64,000 nucleotides of DNA, taken from contig MEPU01000013.1 in assembly GCA_001771815.1 (NCBI GenBank), forward strand, positions 434,001 through 498,000, written 5' to 3'. Both the position numbers and the translations under genes were made by a program. Below are positions 9,479 through 18,050 of this stretch, piece after piece; the stretch's first letter is position 1; each line of letters opens with the position of its first letter. This DNA is from Bdellovibrionales bacterium RIFCSPHIGHO2_01_FULL_40_29 (GTDB lineage: Bacteria > Bdellovibrionota > Bdellovibrionia > Bdellovibrionales > Bdellovibrionaceae). The notes beneath the pieces were generated by a model. It worked only from the letters and a program-made list of their open reading frames with translations, was not told the DNA's origin and did no database searches.

Positions 9479-10117
9479 TTAGCCTTTATTGCAATTACGA
9501 ACTTGTTCTTCTGTGATGTCTTTACCATCTTTACCTTTGCCTTTGCCAGCAATTGTGATGGCATCTTTAGCCGTTTTTCCTTTTTCAAGTTCCAATGCGA
9601 AATCAGCAATAAATTTTTCGGTTCCTTTGATATTTACAAATGAAGCCACTTTCTCTGCACTTGCTAAATTTTCAGATAATAGTTTTCTGTTTGCTTGAGC
9701 TTCTGCAGCATTCTTTGCTGTAGAGCGGACTGACTGCCCGGATAAGAACATCAACTCCAATGCTTTGGTGGCTTCAGCGCGTTCTGCAGTATTTGAATTC
9801 GTATCTTTGGCTATTGAAGACAATTCATAAATTTTAGCAAGAGTTAGCTTTGGATCAATATTGATTAAATTCATGAGTTTTTCATTATCAAATTTAATAA
9901 TATCTGCAATTCGAGTTTCAACAGATTTTGTAATGTGACCAGCAAGTTTGGGATCATCAGTTAAAAATTTACCTTCAGCATGCAATCGCTCAATTTGCTT
10001 GTACGAAGTTGAGCTTTCAACGGCCTCAACGGCTGCTCGGTGAGTCATTCGTTCAATGGGTTTTGCCAAAGCCAATTGGGAAAAAACGATTAGTGCTGCG
10101 ATCATCATTGTTTTCAT
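9479..10117 (-). CDS. Secreted helical protein of unknown function
   Basis: A 212-residue protein with a clear Sec signal peptide (residues 1-18, ending QLALA) and no further membrane segment. The mature part is charged, rich in Ala, Glu and Lys and predicted mostly helical, with a lone cysteine near the C-terminus. No family motif is recognised. It is a stand-alone gene, convergent with motB (5 bp between stops) and preceded by a 140-bp spacer holding no other gene. Codon use looks like that of its neighbours. Confidence 0.7.
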   Translation of the reverse strand: MKTMMIAALIVFSQLALAKPIERMTHRAAVEAVESSTSYKQIERLHAEGKFLTDDPKLAGHITKSVETRIADIIKFDNEKLMNLINIDPKLTLAKIYELSSIAKDTNSNTAERAEATKALELMFLSGQSVRSTAKNAAEAQANRKLLSENLASAEKVASFVNIKGTEKFIADFALELEKGKTAKDAITIAGKGKGKDGKDITEEQVRNCNKG

Positions 10118-10260
10118 ATAAACCTCGTGTGTGTGTATTCGTTAAATATTCTTTCAATCTTTATACCTATTTTTATTGTCTCAAAATCAACTTAAACGTT
10201 TTAATCACTTCAGTTTTGAGTAAAACCCAAAGTTTGTTGCCTCTGACCAAAAGGTAAACA

Positions 10261-13251
10261 CTATTGGCCCCGCTGATTTGCCGGTCGTTGCTGCGATGAG
10301 CGTTGTTGTCCTTTAACTTCATTCGAAAAATCGGCTCGAAACTGAGCGGTATCTATTTCAAGTCCCTTTGAAAGCATGATTCTCATTCTGATAAAACGGC
10401 GCACTTCGGATTCAACTTGTCGCAAACCCTGAACAGCAGAAACAATAACACGTTGGCGCAATGTAGGATTTTTGATCTCTAGATCTTTATAAACTTTATC
10501 AGTGGATTCAAATCCTGTTTCAGAAGGATCTCCTAGGATATCTTCACTTGCGGTAGTTATTGATTTGTCGACAGTTTTCAAACCTGCCGCAACTAATAAA
10601 TCCATTATTGCCGTGTCTATTTTTTTAGAGTGTGCGATGTAGGCGTCGAATTCAACTTTTTCTTGTAAAACAAAGGGATAGTAACTGTTCATTAAATCTG
10701 AAATAGTTTTGACTTCAATATAAGTCGTCCCATTGAGAGCTCGAAATGTATCTGTTTTTGATTGAGCAATAGTCTCTTCTAAATAGTTCCGACTTCCCTT
10801 TTTCAATTCTAATTTTGGTGTGAGTGCACGCTGTATAAGTTGTAAATAGAATTCAACTTCGGATTTGTATTGAGCCAATAGGCTGTCTTGCAAATATTTA
10901 CTTTGATTTAATAAATCGACACCTTTTTTATAAATTGAGCGTTGATTGAAAATATTGTTCTGAGTCTTGATAACAAGCCCCTGAAATTTTTTATCAAAAG
11001 ATTTAAATTCGCTTGTTACAGCAATTTTGCTGGCATTATCCCACCACGTATCTAATCCTGATTTACTTTCTTTATCTTGAATATTTCCGATAATATCATA
11101 TCGCAAATTATCGATGATATAGTTTTGCAACGATTTGCCCGCAATTTGAGAAGTGTAGAGGCTGTTTGTCGTCTGAGTTTGATTGCAAAACGCAGCACGA
11201 TCGGTGTTTTCTTTAAGCATTGTCGGTGGATCAAATTGCTGCGAAAGTATATCAACTCCAGCAAGTTTGGTTTTATCAAATGAGGCAACATTATTTCCAC
11301 AAATAAGTTTATACAGCATCAAATCAGATTCTTTGCTGAATTTGAATTGTTTCCAAACTGACCACTTGCTGTAATCGGCTCCATCGGAAATGCTTTTCAT
11401 GGGACCATTTTCCGTGAAGGCCTGTGTGAATCCAAGTAAGGGATAAACGATCGGGTATGGTTTGCCAAGTTGTTTACGAAGCAGCATCAAAATATCAAAC
11501 AGTTTTGTATTCAGATACATTCCGTAGCTATTTTCTTTTGATGTTGCGGGAACGACAGAAATGATTTGGTTCATATCGTTAATTCCTGCAGCGATCGTAT
11601 TTAGATTTCCAGAAGACATTTTCTTTATGATGTCTTTGAATTTATCCATTGCAATTCCAGTTAGAGGAACTTGCGATTTATCAAGTGCCTGCTTCACTGC
11701 TTGCATCGTTGCAGCGATATGTTCTAGTTGCCGTTCTTCAATTTCTGAAGGTTTATTTAAATAAAGATCTTCATTCGATCCACCCATTGCTTTGGCGTCA
11801 CCCATAGAAACTCCGAATAGCGGAAGTGTGCGGAATGGGTATCCCGATTTATTTTTCATTAAATCAGCATCTGAAGGGTTTTGTTGAATCCGATATTGAG
11901 TGTTTAAAGTTTCAAAGGCTGTGTTGGCGAATGAACGATAAAACTTATAGGCATAGTCCATTTGATTTAAAAGCTCTTTCGTCATTTCCATCCAACCGGC
12001 TAAATCGGCTTCAACATCTGAATTTAAATGATCTCGCCATTGCTGAGCCTGAATTCCGTAGTTTTCAATTTCTTTTTCAAGACTGGATTTTTCACATTTT
12101 GGTGGTAAAAAATAGGCATAAGCGACTCCTACGACGGGAACTGCTTTCCAAAAATTAAAACATTCTTTAACAGGCAGTTTTAATATTTTCTCATCCCAAT
12201 TGGCGTCATCATAGGCTTTCCAAAGTTTATTAATTTCATAGGCGTCAAAATCAAAAAACAGAGGTCGAATCAGATTATTCAATGGTCTATAAATATAGGG
12301 TGAAACAAGATGATCTACACCGACAAATAGAGTGAATTTAGTGACATTTCCAATCCAACGGATACCTTTCATCGTCCATGTTCCACCAGCAAAAGTCAGA
12401 GCCACATCGGCTCCGGTAACTTTATAGGCTTGTTTAACGAGCCATTCTTTATTTAAAATTTTCTTAGCGAAATCAGAATTAGTTTTTTTCCCAAGCCACT
12501 CGCGACTTTTATGATCAGCTAAATCTGTAACGGCTTGTGAAGCCCACATGGAAATAATCTGAGGAAAATACTGTGTGAACTTATTTCGAACAGTCCAGCT
12601 TTTCCATGCTTCATTGCAAGATTGGACAGACTGCTCATCAGTTTTTTGATTGATCCAGGAATCAACGCACATTTTTCCGCTATGACCCAAATCCGCAACA
12701 ATGCTGGATGCCAGAGACCCCAGTGCCATACCTTGATAGTTAAATCGACGCATCATCCGTTGTTGAATCATAGGGTGAGATGATTTGAATGCGGCCCCTT
12801 TTTGTTGAAAATCCATGTAAAACCCATTTGTCATCATAAACGCATAAAACGAAGCGTGTGCAATGGGATCCTTCAATGAAAGGATATGTCTTTCCATGGC
12901 CAAGGGGTCACCTTCAGATTTAATCCACATAGATGACGTTGTGACCAATCCAATTGCCACAAAAAATGTTAAACTTTCTGGGGTAAAGCGGTAGGTGGTA
13001 TTTAAGAAAACGCCATCTTTTTTTGATTTGGCTTGAGCCTCGTTATTCATTCTTAATAAATCAGCACGAATGATATCCAGAGCATTTGGATTTTGTGAAG
13101 TCGGTTCTGCAATCATAACGCCGGCATGAGATTCGCCAGCTTCATCGCCAGCAGTCACGACAGGTGCGACAACCACGGGTTGGTCTGACGCCTGGGCGGT
13201 TGTCAGGATGAAAATTAGCGATAGTGAAATAAGAGTCAATTGTTTCAACAT
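10261..13251 (-). CDS. Very large secreted protein of unknown function (996 aa)
   Basis: A 996-residue protein with a signal peptide (1-21, ending TTAQA). Two moderately hydrophobic stretches (about 93-110 and about 302-320) could be membrane-associated or buried. The rest is a long mixed helical sequence without repeats, catalytic motifs or known domains that I can recognise; the C-terminal about 20 residues are low-complexity, rich in Gln, Arg and Ser. It is transcribed alone. A cell-envelope or secreted structural role is possible, but function is unknown. Confidence 0.7.
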   Translation of the reverse strand: MLKQLTLISLSLIFILTTAQASDQPVVVAPVVTAGDEAGESHAGVMIAEPTSQNPNALDIIRADLLRMNNEAQAKSKKDGVFLNTTYRFTPESLTFFVAIGLVTTSSMWIKSEGDPLAMERHILSLKDPIAHASFYAFMMTNGFYMDFQQKGAAFKSSHPMIQQRMMRRFNYQGMALGSLASSIVADLGHSGKMCVDSWINQKTDEQSVQSCNEAWKSWTVRNKFTQYFPQIISMWASQAVTDLADHKSREWLGKKTNSDFAKKILNKEWLVKQAYKVTGADVALTFAGGTWTMKGIRWIGNVTKFTLFVGVDHLVSPYIYRPLNNLIRPLFFDFDAYEINKLWKAYDDANWDEKILKLPVKECFNFWKAVPVVGVAYAYFLPPKCEKSSLEKEIENYGIQAQQWRDHLNSDVEADLAGWMEMTKELLNQMDYAYKFYRSFANTAFETLNTQYRIQQNPSDADLMKNKSGYPFRTLPLFGVSMGDAKAMGGSNEDLYLNKPSEIEERQLEHIAATMQAVKQALDKSQVPLTGIAMDKFKDIIKKMSSGNLNTIAAGINDMNQIISVVPATSKENSYGMYLNTKLFDILMLLRKQLGKPYPIVYPLLGFTQAFTENGPMKSISDGADYSKWSVWKQFKFSKESDLMLYKLICGNNVASFDKTKLAGVDILSQQFDPPTMLKENTDRAAFCNQTQTTNSLYTSQIAGKSLQNYIIDNLRYDIIGNIQDKESKSGLDTWWDNASKIAVTSEFKSFDKKFQGLVIKTQNNIFNQRSIYKKGVDLLNQSKYLQDSLLAQYKSEVEFYLQLIQRALTPKLELKKGSRNYLEETIAQSKTDTFRALNGTTYIEVKTISDLMNSYYPFVLQEKVEFDAYIAHSKKIDTAIMDLLVAAGLKTVDKSITTASEDILGDPSETGFESTDKVYKDLEIKNPTLRQRVIVSAVQGLRQVESEVRRFIRMRIMLSKGLEIDTAQFRADFSNEVKGQQRSSQQRPANQRGQ

Positions 13252-13319
13252 GAGGCTTCTCCGTATAACAACAAAGAAGCAAAAGCAGTGCGAGCAGTAG
13301 CGAATTTATGAGGTAAGGA

Positions 13320-13365
13320 GTGTATCGATTTGAGAATTTACGAAAATTGTCATCATGGCTGTCAA
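13320..13365 (-). promoter_or_regulatory. Possible promoter for the 996-aa protein gene
   Basis: On the minus strand a perfect TTGACA box occupies 13365-13360, and a TAAATT box lies at 13340-13335. The spacing is 19 bp, longer than the 17 bp optimum, so this is a weak prediction. Transcription would start about 70 nt before the ATG at 13251. Confidence 0.3.
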
Positions 13366-13389
13366 CTGACGATCTTTTCAGATCGTCAG
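13366..13389 (-). terminator. Strong hairpin downstream of ppiB
   Basis: A perfect 9-bp inverted repeat, CTGACGATC and GATCGTCAG, with a 6-nt loop lies 13 bp beyond the ppiB stop. There is no U-tract after it on the minus strand, so it is a poor Rho-independent terminator; it may instead protect the 3' end of the mRNA or delimit the operon. Confidence 0.45.
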
Positions 13390-13401
13390 CGGAAGTGGTT
13401 A

Positions 13402-13908
13402 TTAGTCTCTGATAATTTGAACGTGTTTTAAAATGATAGCTTCTAGGGGCTTGTCACCAGGAGCTGTTTTTGCTTTAGAGATGGCTTCAACGATAGGATA
13501 GCCTTCAACAACTTCACCAAAAATGGTATGACGGTTATCAAGCCATGGCGTCGGCACAACTGTAATAAAAAACTGGCTACCATTCGAGTTCGGGCCCGAG
13601 TTTGCCATCGAAAGGATTCCCGGCTTGCTATGTTTTAATGAGGGTGCAAATTCATCCGCAAATTTATAACCTGGATCACCAGTGCCCGTTCCGCGCGGAC
13701 ATCCACCCTGAATCATGAAATCTTTAATCACGCGGTGGAAATTTAAACCATCATAAAATGGACGTTTTGTTTTTTCACCAGTTTTAGCATCAGTGAATTC
13801 CTTGGTGCCTTCAGCTAATCCAACAAAATTTTCGACTGTTTTGGGAGCGAGATCATTGAAAAGTTTGATTTTAAAGTTGCCGACGCTGGTTTCAAAATTT
13901 GCATGCAT
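13402..13908 (-). CDS. ppiB: Cytoplasmic cyclophilin-type peptidyl-prolyl isomerase
   Basis: A 168-residue cyclophilin without a signal peptide, catalysing cis-trans isomerisation of prolyl bonds. The active-site set is visible: [13 protein letters not shown] with the catalytic arginine, the [16 protein letters not shown] segment, and [16 protein letters not shown] short insert (about 36-48, Lys/Thr-rich) is typical of the PpiB/Ppi1 group. An AAGGAA Shine-Dalgarno precedes the ATG. It follows a secreted cyclophilin gene by 19 bp, forming a cyclophilin pair at the end of the tol cluster. Confidence 0.93.
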   Translation of the reverse strand: MHANFETSVGNFKIKLFNDLAPKTVENFVGLAEGTKEFTDAKTGEKTKRPFYDGLNFHRVIKDFMIQGGCPRGTGTGDPGYKFADEFAPSLKHSKPGILSMANSGPNSNGSQFFITVVPTPWLDNRHTIFGEVVEGYPIVEAISKAKTAPGDKPLEAIILKHVQIIRD

Positions 13909-13927
13909 TGTGAATTCCTTTTTCTAA

Positions 13928-14536
13928 TTATTTAGTTGTAATGGATTTAATTAAGATGGGTTTCTTTGGAACATTTTCATGGTCGCCCTTACTTCCAACA
14001 CTGACGGCGCGAATTTTATCCACAACATCCATCCCAGAAATAACTTTACCGAATACAGCATAACCATATTGAAGCTCAGAAACATGATCTAAGCGGTCGT
14101 TATCAACAACGTTTATAAAAAATTGAGCTGTCGCAGAATCTTTTTCATTCATGCGAGCCATTGCAATGGTGCCGCGCATATTTGAAAGTCCATTTTTAGC
14201 TTCATTTTTGATTGGTGGGTACTTCGAATCTTTTTCGGTCATATCAGGCAAGTGGCCACCACCCTGAATCATGAAGTCTTTCATGACTCGGTGGAAAATA
14301 GTTCCGTTGTAGTGTTTGTCATTGACGTATTTTAGAAAATTCTCAACCGAGATTGGTGCATTTTCAGGATTTAATTTGACGGTGATTTTACCCATGGATG
14401 TATCAATTACAACCGTATCTGCAGATTCTTTTTTATCTGCAGCATAAGTTTGAAAGCTAAAAGCCATCAGAACAAAAGCCAGCAAATAGATCCAAAAAAT
14501 AAGCAGACGACTCTGTTTCAGTGTATTTGTTTTCAT
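13928..14536 (-). CDS. ppiA: Periplasmic cyclophilin-type peptidyl-prolyl isomerase
   Basis: A 202-residue cyclophilin with a hydrophobic N-terminal signal (about residues 10-30, ending YAADKK), so it folds proteins in the periplasm. Core motifs are [31 protein letters not shown] and YAVFGKVISGMDVVDKI; the usual glycine/serine-rich stretch is replaced by NEKDSATAQFF as in PpiA. The start at 14536 is chosen to give a compact signal peptide; a 12-codon-longer ATG start at 14572 is possible. It lies 50 bp after tolB on the same strand. Confidence 0.9.
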   Translation of the reverse strand: MKTNTLKQSRLLIFWIYLLAFVLMAFSFQTYAADKKESADTVVIDTSMGKITVKLNPENAPISVENFLKYVNDKHYNGTIFHRVMKDFMIQGGGHLPDMTEKDSKYPPIKNEAKNGLSNMRGTIAMARMNEKDSATAQFFINVVDNDRLDHVSELQYGYAVFGKVISGMDVVDKIRAVSVGSKGDHENVPKKPILIKSITTK

Positions 14537-14586
14537 AGGTACACAGTTAGACAACCTTGAGGTTACCGTCAAGATTTGAGGGTTTG

Positions 14587-15966
14587 TTATTCAAGGTTGC
14601 GTGACCATTTAGGCTTATAATAGTTATAAGAATCATTAGTGACACGGCGTTCTTCGGATCCATCAACAGTTGATATAAAAACCTGATTCTTTCCTGTGCG
14701 ATTGCTTGTGTATACAAGATAACGACTATCTGGCGAAAAACTAGGATCTTCATTGTGAGCCCATTTTCCATTGGATTTTTTAACTGAAGTCACACGTGTT
14801 AATCCCGAACCATCGGCATTCATGACAAAGATATCAAAGTGATTTTCAGCTTGGCCAGCAAAGGCAATTTTTTTTCCATCTGGCGACCACGTCGGAGATG
14901 AATTGTAAGCACCATCAAATGTTAAACGCTTCACCCCGGATCCATCAATATTCATCACATAAATCATGGGACGACCTCCGCGCTCAGAAGAAAAAGCGAC
15001 TTTTGTACCTTCGGGATTTAGAGATGGTTCCACATTGATGGCGCCAGCGGGGCCATTTGTTAAACGAGTTATGATTTTTCCATTAAGATCAATTTTATAA
15101 ATGTCTGCTGATCCCGAGCCCTGTGACATTCCTAAAAGAATAGATTTTCCATCTGGTGAAAAAACAGCTCCGGAATTAACGCCGGGTCGATAGGATGTCA
15201 GTGTTCGTTTTCCAGAGGCTAAATCCAAAATATAAAGGCTGACGTTTGTCATCGAACTGGCGCCTTTGCGGATAAAAGTTGTAAATACAGAATAGGCAAT
15301 TTTTTTTCCATCAGGTGACCAGTTCGGTGAAATTGTGCTGGATTTATGTGAACTTAATTTTTCAATTTGTGTTCCATCCCAGTTCATAGAATAGACTTCT
15401 TTGGCTTGGCCACCGGCACGATCACTGGTCATGACGATTTTAGACATGAACGAACCTCGTACACCGGTCAATGCTTCTAGGACGTCATTTGCCAAAGTGT
15501 GTGCTATTTCTCGACTTCGTGAAAGCGGGGATCTGTATCTTTTTCCGACAACGAGTTTGGATTGAGGCACATGATACAAAAACATATCGACGACAACATC
15601 GGAATTGATAACAGAATATCCAGTTCGAATTAAAAACTCTGCGCCCGCAGTTTTTAAGGGTTCAAACTTGAATCCATTCACTTCTTTAGGACTAGGTTTA
15701 ATGCTGGTTTTTGCGGGATCTTCTAAAAACGCAGAATTTGACATCATTGTAAAATAAGTTGAAAGCTCTAAGTCGCGTTTGGCAATAGTGTAAATGTCTG
15801 CGGCCTGAGCTGTAACTGCTCCGGTATTTGTTGATCCTAGATTATTAAAAAATGGAAAAGCCAGAACGCTTTTGCGAGACTTGGCTTCGCCCATGCTGAT
15901 ATAGGATTGCTGTGCTTGCGAAAGCAAAGAAAAAAAGAAAATCAGACCAAATAAAAATCTCGACAT
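14587..15966 (-). CDS. tolB: Tol-Pal system beta-propeller protein TolB
   Basis: A 459-residue periplasmic protein of the Tol-Pal envelope-constriction system. A signal peptide (1-18, ending SLLSQAQQ) precedes the N-terminal TolB domain (about 25-165). The C-terminal propeller has repeated blades marked by WSPDGKKIAYSV, FSPDGKSILLGM, LNPEGTKVAFSS, WSPDGKKIAFAG and FSPDSRYLVYTS. The ATG at 15966 has an AAGGAGA Shine-Dalgarno 7 nt upstream, so the longer frame into tolA is rejected. It is the fourth gene of tolQ-tolR-tolA-tolB. No Pal gene follows; cyclophilin genes take that place. Confidence 0.95.
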   Translation of the reverse strand: MSRFLFGLIFFFSLLSQAQQSYISMGEAKSRKSVLAFPFFNNLGSTNTGAVTAQAADIYTIAKRDLELSTYFTMMSNSAFLEDPAKTSIKPSPKEVNGFKFEPLKTAGAEFLIRTGYSVINSDVVVDMFLYHVPQSKLVVGKRYRSPLSRSREIAHTLANDVLEALTGVRGSFMSKIVMTSDRAGGQAKEVYSMNWDGTQIEKLSSHKSSTISPNWSPDGKKIAYSVFTTFIRKGASSMTNVSLYILDLASGKRTLTSYRPGVNSGAVFSPDGKSILLGMSQGSGSADIYKIDLNGKIITRLTNGPAGAINVEPSLNPEGTKVAFSSERGGRPMIYVMNIDGSGVKRLTFDGAYNSSPTWSPDGKKIAFAGQAENHFDIFVMNADGSGLTRVTSVKKSNGKWAHNEDPSFSPDSRYLVYTSNRTGKNQVFISTVDGSEERRVTNDSYNYYKPKWSRNLE

Positions 15967-15985
15967 AAGAAATCTCCTTTGTGAA

Positions 15986-16789
15986 TTATTCTGGAAAACC
16001 AACAACAACGCCATCTCGACTGTATTTTTCAGAAAATTTTTCGGTAAACTTTGGAAAAGGTGAAGCCTGATCAATGGCTAATAAGCAATAGTCATCATAG
16101 GCAGGTTGACCGCTTGGCTGCACAATTTCTTTTGAAATAATTTTTCCAGAACTATCAAATTTGACGAGGACTCTGGTTTTATAAGATTTGTTCATAAGCC
16201 ATTGTGGCAGCGCCCAGTACTGCTTGATGTGACTATCCAGGTTTTGCAAATAGTTATCAGCCTGAAGTTTATCAAGGCCTGTGAGAGTGGATCCTGCGGA
16301 AATAACCCTTCCTTTGATAACAACAGGTTTGCGGGCAGCTTCAGCTTTCATTTCTTGTTTCATTTTATCAATCGCCGACAAGGCTTTCAATTTATCAAGT
16401 GCAGATTTTTGTTTTGCTTTGGCTTTTTTTAAACTGATCAGGTCGGGCTCCGGTTTTACTTCTTTTTTAGGAAGAGCTACTTTCTCAATTTTCTGAGGTT
16501 CTTCTTTTGCGGGAAGGGGGTCTGGTTTTTCTTCGACAGGATTTTCTTTTAAAATATTTTGAATTTTTTGAGGCATTTCATTTGGCTTTAATTGATCAGG
16601 TAAAGAAACCATATCAACTCGCACAGCTTGAGAAATATCAATTAAAGGTTTGCTAAAAAAAGTCACCTGCACAACAGCCACTGCCAAAACGATAGCATGA
16701 GCCAAAAATGAAATTAAAACCCCTTGATTAAACCGTTTGGTTTTATCGGATTGAGTTTGTTGTGGTGGCGTGAGCTCTTTGACTGGCAA
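15986..16789 (-). CDS. tolA: TolA/TonB-family energy transducer
   Basis: A 267-residue protein linking the TolQR motor to the outer membrane. One membrane helix (about 24-44) is followed by a Lys/Glu/Pro-rich rod (about 75-170) and a small C-terminal TonB/TolA-like domain (about 180-267) containing KTRVLVKFDSSGKI and the QPSGQPAYDDYCLLAI segment. It begins with TTG four nt after the tolR stop, with AAGGAT upstream. The rod is shorter than in E. coli TolA. Its position between tolR and tolB supports TolA over TonB. Confidence 0.9.
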   Translation of the reverse strand: MPVKELTPPQQTQSDKTKRFNQGVLISFLAHAIVLAVAVVQVTFFSKPLIDISQAVRVDMVSLPDQLKPNEMPQKIQNILKENPVEEKPDPLPAKEEPQKIEKVALPKKEVKPEPDLISLKKAKAKQKSALDKLKALSAIDKMKQEMKAEAARKPVVIKGRVISAGSTLTGLDKLQADNYLQNLDSHIKQYWALPQWLMNKSYKTRVLVKFDSSGKIISKEIVQPSGQPAYDDYCLLAIDQASPFPKFTEKFSEKYSRDGVVVGFPE

Positions 16790-16792
16790 AAA

Positions 16793-17212
16793 TTAATCCT
16801 TTGGAATGGTAATCAAGTTAATATTAAAAATACCTGCGGCTCGAATTTCAGCCATAGCTTGAGCCACCACACCATAATCAACCTTGGTATCGGCTTGAAT
16901 ATAAATTTGTTTGTTTTTTCGAATATCAAAAATGGCTTTTAATTTTTCTTTCATTTGATCGATTTCAATTTCAATGTCGCCGACTTTGACTTGACCTTTG
17001 GCATTGATAAGCAAGACAAAGGGATCTTCTTGAAGATCCACTCCAGATGCGGCTGTCTTTGGTAAATTGACTTCTATTCCCTGTTGCATCAATGGAGTTG
17101 TGACCATGAAAATAATTAAAAGCACAAGCATAACATCAACAAAGGGAGTGACATTGATTTCGCTCATAACAGTTTTTGAATGACCACGAGATGACTGCGG
17201 TGACATAGCCAT
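16793..17212 (-). CDS. tolR: Biopolymer transport protein TolR/ExbD
   Basis: A 139-residue inner-membrane protein with a single N-terminal helix (about 21-41) containing the proton-relay aspartate in TPFVDVMLVLLIIFMV (about D26). The periplasmic domain carries the ExbD/TolR-type GIEVNLPKT and LLINAKGQV strands. It works with TolQ as a proton-driven motor. A GGG-containing Shine-Dalgarno precedes the ATG, and it is 3 nt downstream of tolQ, consistent with co-expression. Confidence 0.94.
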   Translation of the reverse strand: MAMSPQSSRGHSKTVMSEINVTPFVDVMLVLLIIFMVTTPLMQQGIEVNLPKTAASGVDLQEDPFVLLINAKGQVKVGDIEIEIDQMKEKLKAIFDIRKNKQIYIQADTKVDYGVVAQAMAEIRAAGIFNINLITIPKD

Positions 17213-17215
17213 AAA

Positions 17216-18028
17216 TTACCCTTTGAAAAAGTTACGTTTTACAACATTTAAAAAATCCGCAGTAAAATTATTCAGATCAATTTCTTCTTTTCGAATGACT
17301 GCAATAAAGTGATTGTAAATGATAACGGCAGGGATGGCCGCGGCTAAGCCAATAGCTGTGGCAATCAGGGCTTCAGAAATTCCGGGTGCGACGACAGCTA
17401 AGCTGGCCATTCCCGTTTGACCAATTTTATGAAAAGATCCCATAATTCCCCAAACCGTTCCAAAGAGTCCGATAAAGGGACCTGTCGAACCTGTTGAGGC
17501 CAAAATAGTTAAACGGGATTCCATGTCGGACATTTCGTTTTCAATTGTTTTTCGAGTCACACGTTCCAGATTATCTATTCCTGAAAGCTGGGGAGATTCT
17601 GTATCTGCGGGGTTGTTTTTGCTGAGTAGAGGAGACTCGGCAATTTTTTTCATTTCTAAGTATGCCGCTTTAAAAACTCGAGCATGGGAGCTAGCTGTAT
17701 GTGCATTCATTTTTTCATACATATCATCCAGAGAGTTTGTTTTATAAAATTGCTGATCAAAAAGCTCATTGGCTGTTTTTAAATTTTTAAATTGTTTGTA
17801 TTTGGACCAGCCAATAGCCCAGCATAGAATTGAAAGACTCAACAAAGCCAGTAAAACGAGTTGCACCACAAAGCTGGCTTGCAAAAGAGAATCAATAGAT
17901 CCCATTTGAACCGCGACGTTGGGCGAGGTTGGGGCTGGGGCGGCGAACACATTTTGTGATAGGATTAAAGAGGTTAAAAAAATTGCGGATTTTAATTTTT
18001 GTAAGAAGGAAATATTTTTGTTTTTCAT
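17216..18028 (-). CDS. tolQ: MotA/TolQ/ExbB proton channel protein
   Basis: A 270-residue TolQ-type channel subunit. Three membrane helices are visible: one near 45-70 and the conserved pair around 165-230 with STGPFIGLFGTVWGIMGSF and SEALIATAIGLAAAIPAVI. The start at 18028 leaves an N-terminal extension (about 1-35) that itself looks like a signal peptide ending NVFAAPAP, which E. coli TolQ lacks but some ExbB proteins have. AGGAT lies upstream of the ATG. It heads the tolQRAB operon and is divergent from the transglycosylase gene with 22 bp between starts. Confidence 0.92.
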   Translation of the reverse strand: MKNKNISFLQKLKSAIFLTSLILSQNVFAAPAPTSPNVAVQMGSIDSLLQASFVVQLVLLALLSLSILCWAIGWSKYKQFKNLKTANELFDQQFYKTNSLDDMYEKMNAHTASSHARVFKAAYLEMKKIAESPLLSKNNPADTESPQLSGIDNLERVTRKTIENEMSDMESRLTILASTGSTGPFIGLFGTVWGIMGSFHKIGQTGMASLAVVAPGISEALIATAIGLAAAIPAVIIYNHFIAVIRKEEIDLNNFTADFLNVVKRNFFKG

Positions 18029-18050
18029 ATTCAAAATCCTAAAACGAATC

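Noticed and set aside
10009-10257. 82-codon plus-strand frame
   Set aside because: It runs across the start of the real minus-strand signal-peptide gene and has no ribosome site or plausible protein pattern.
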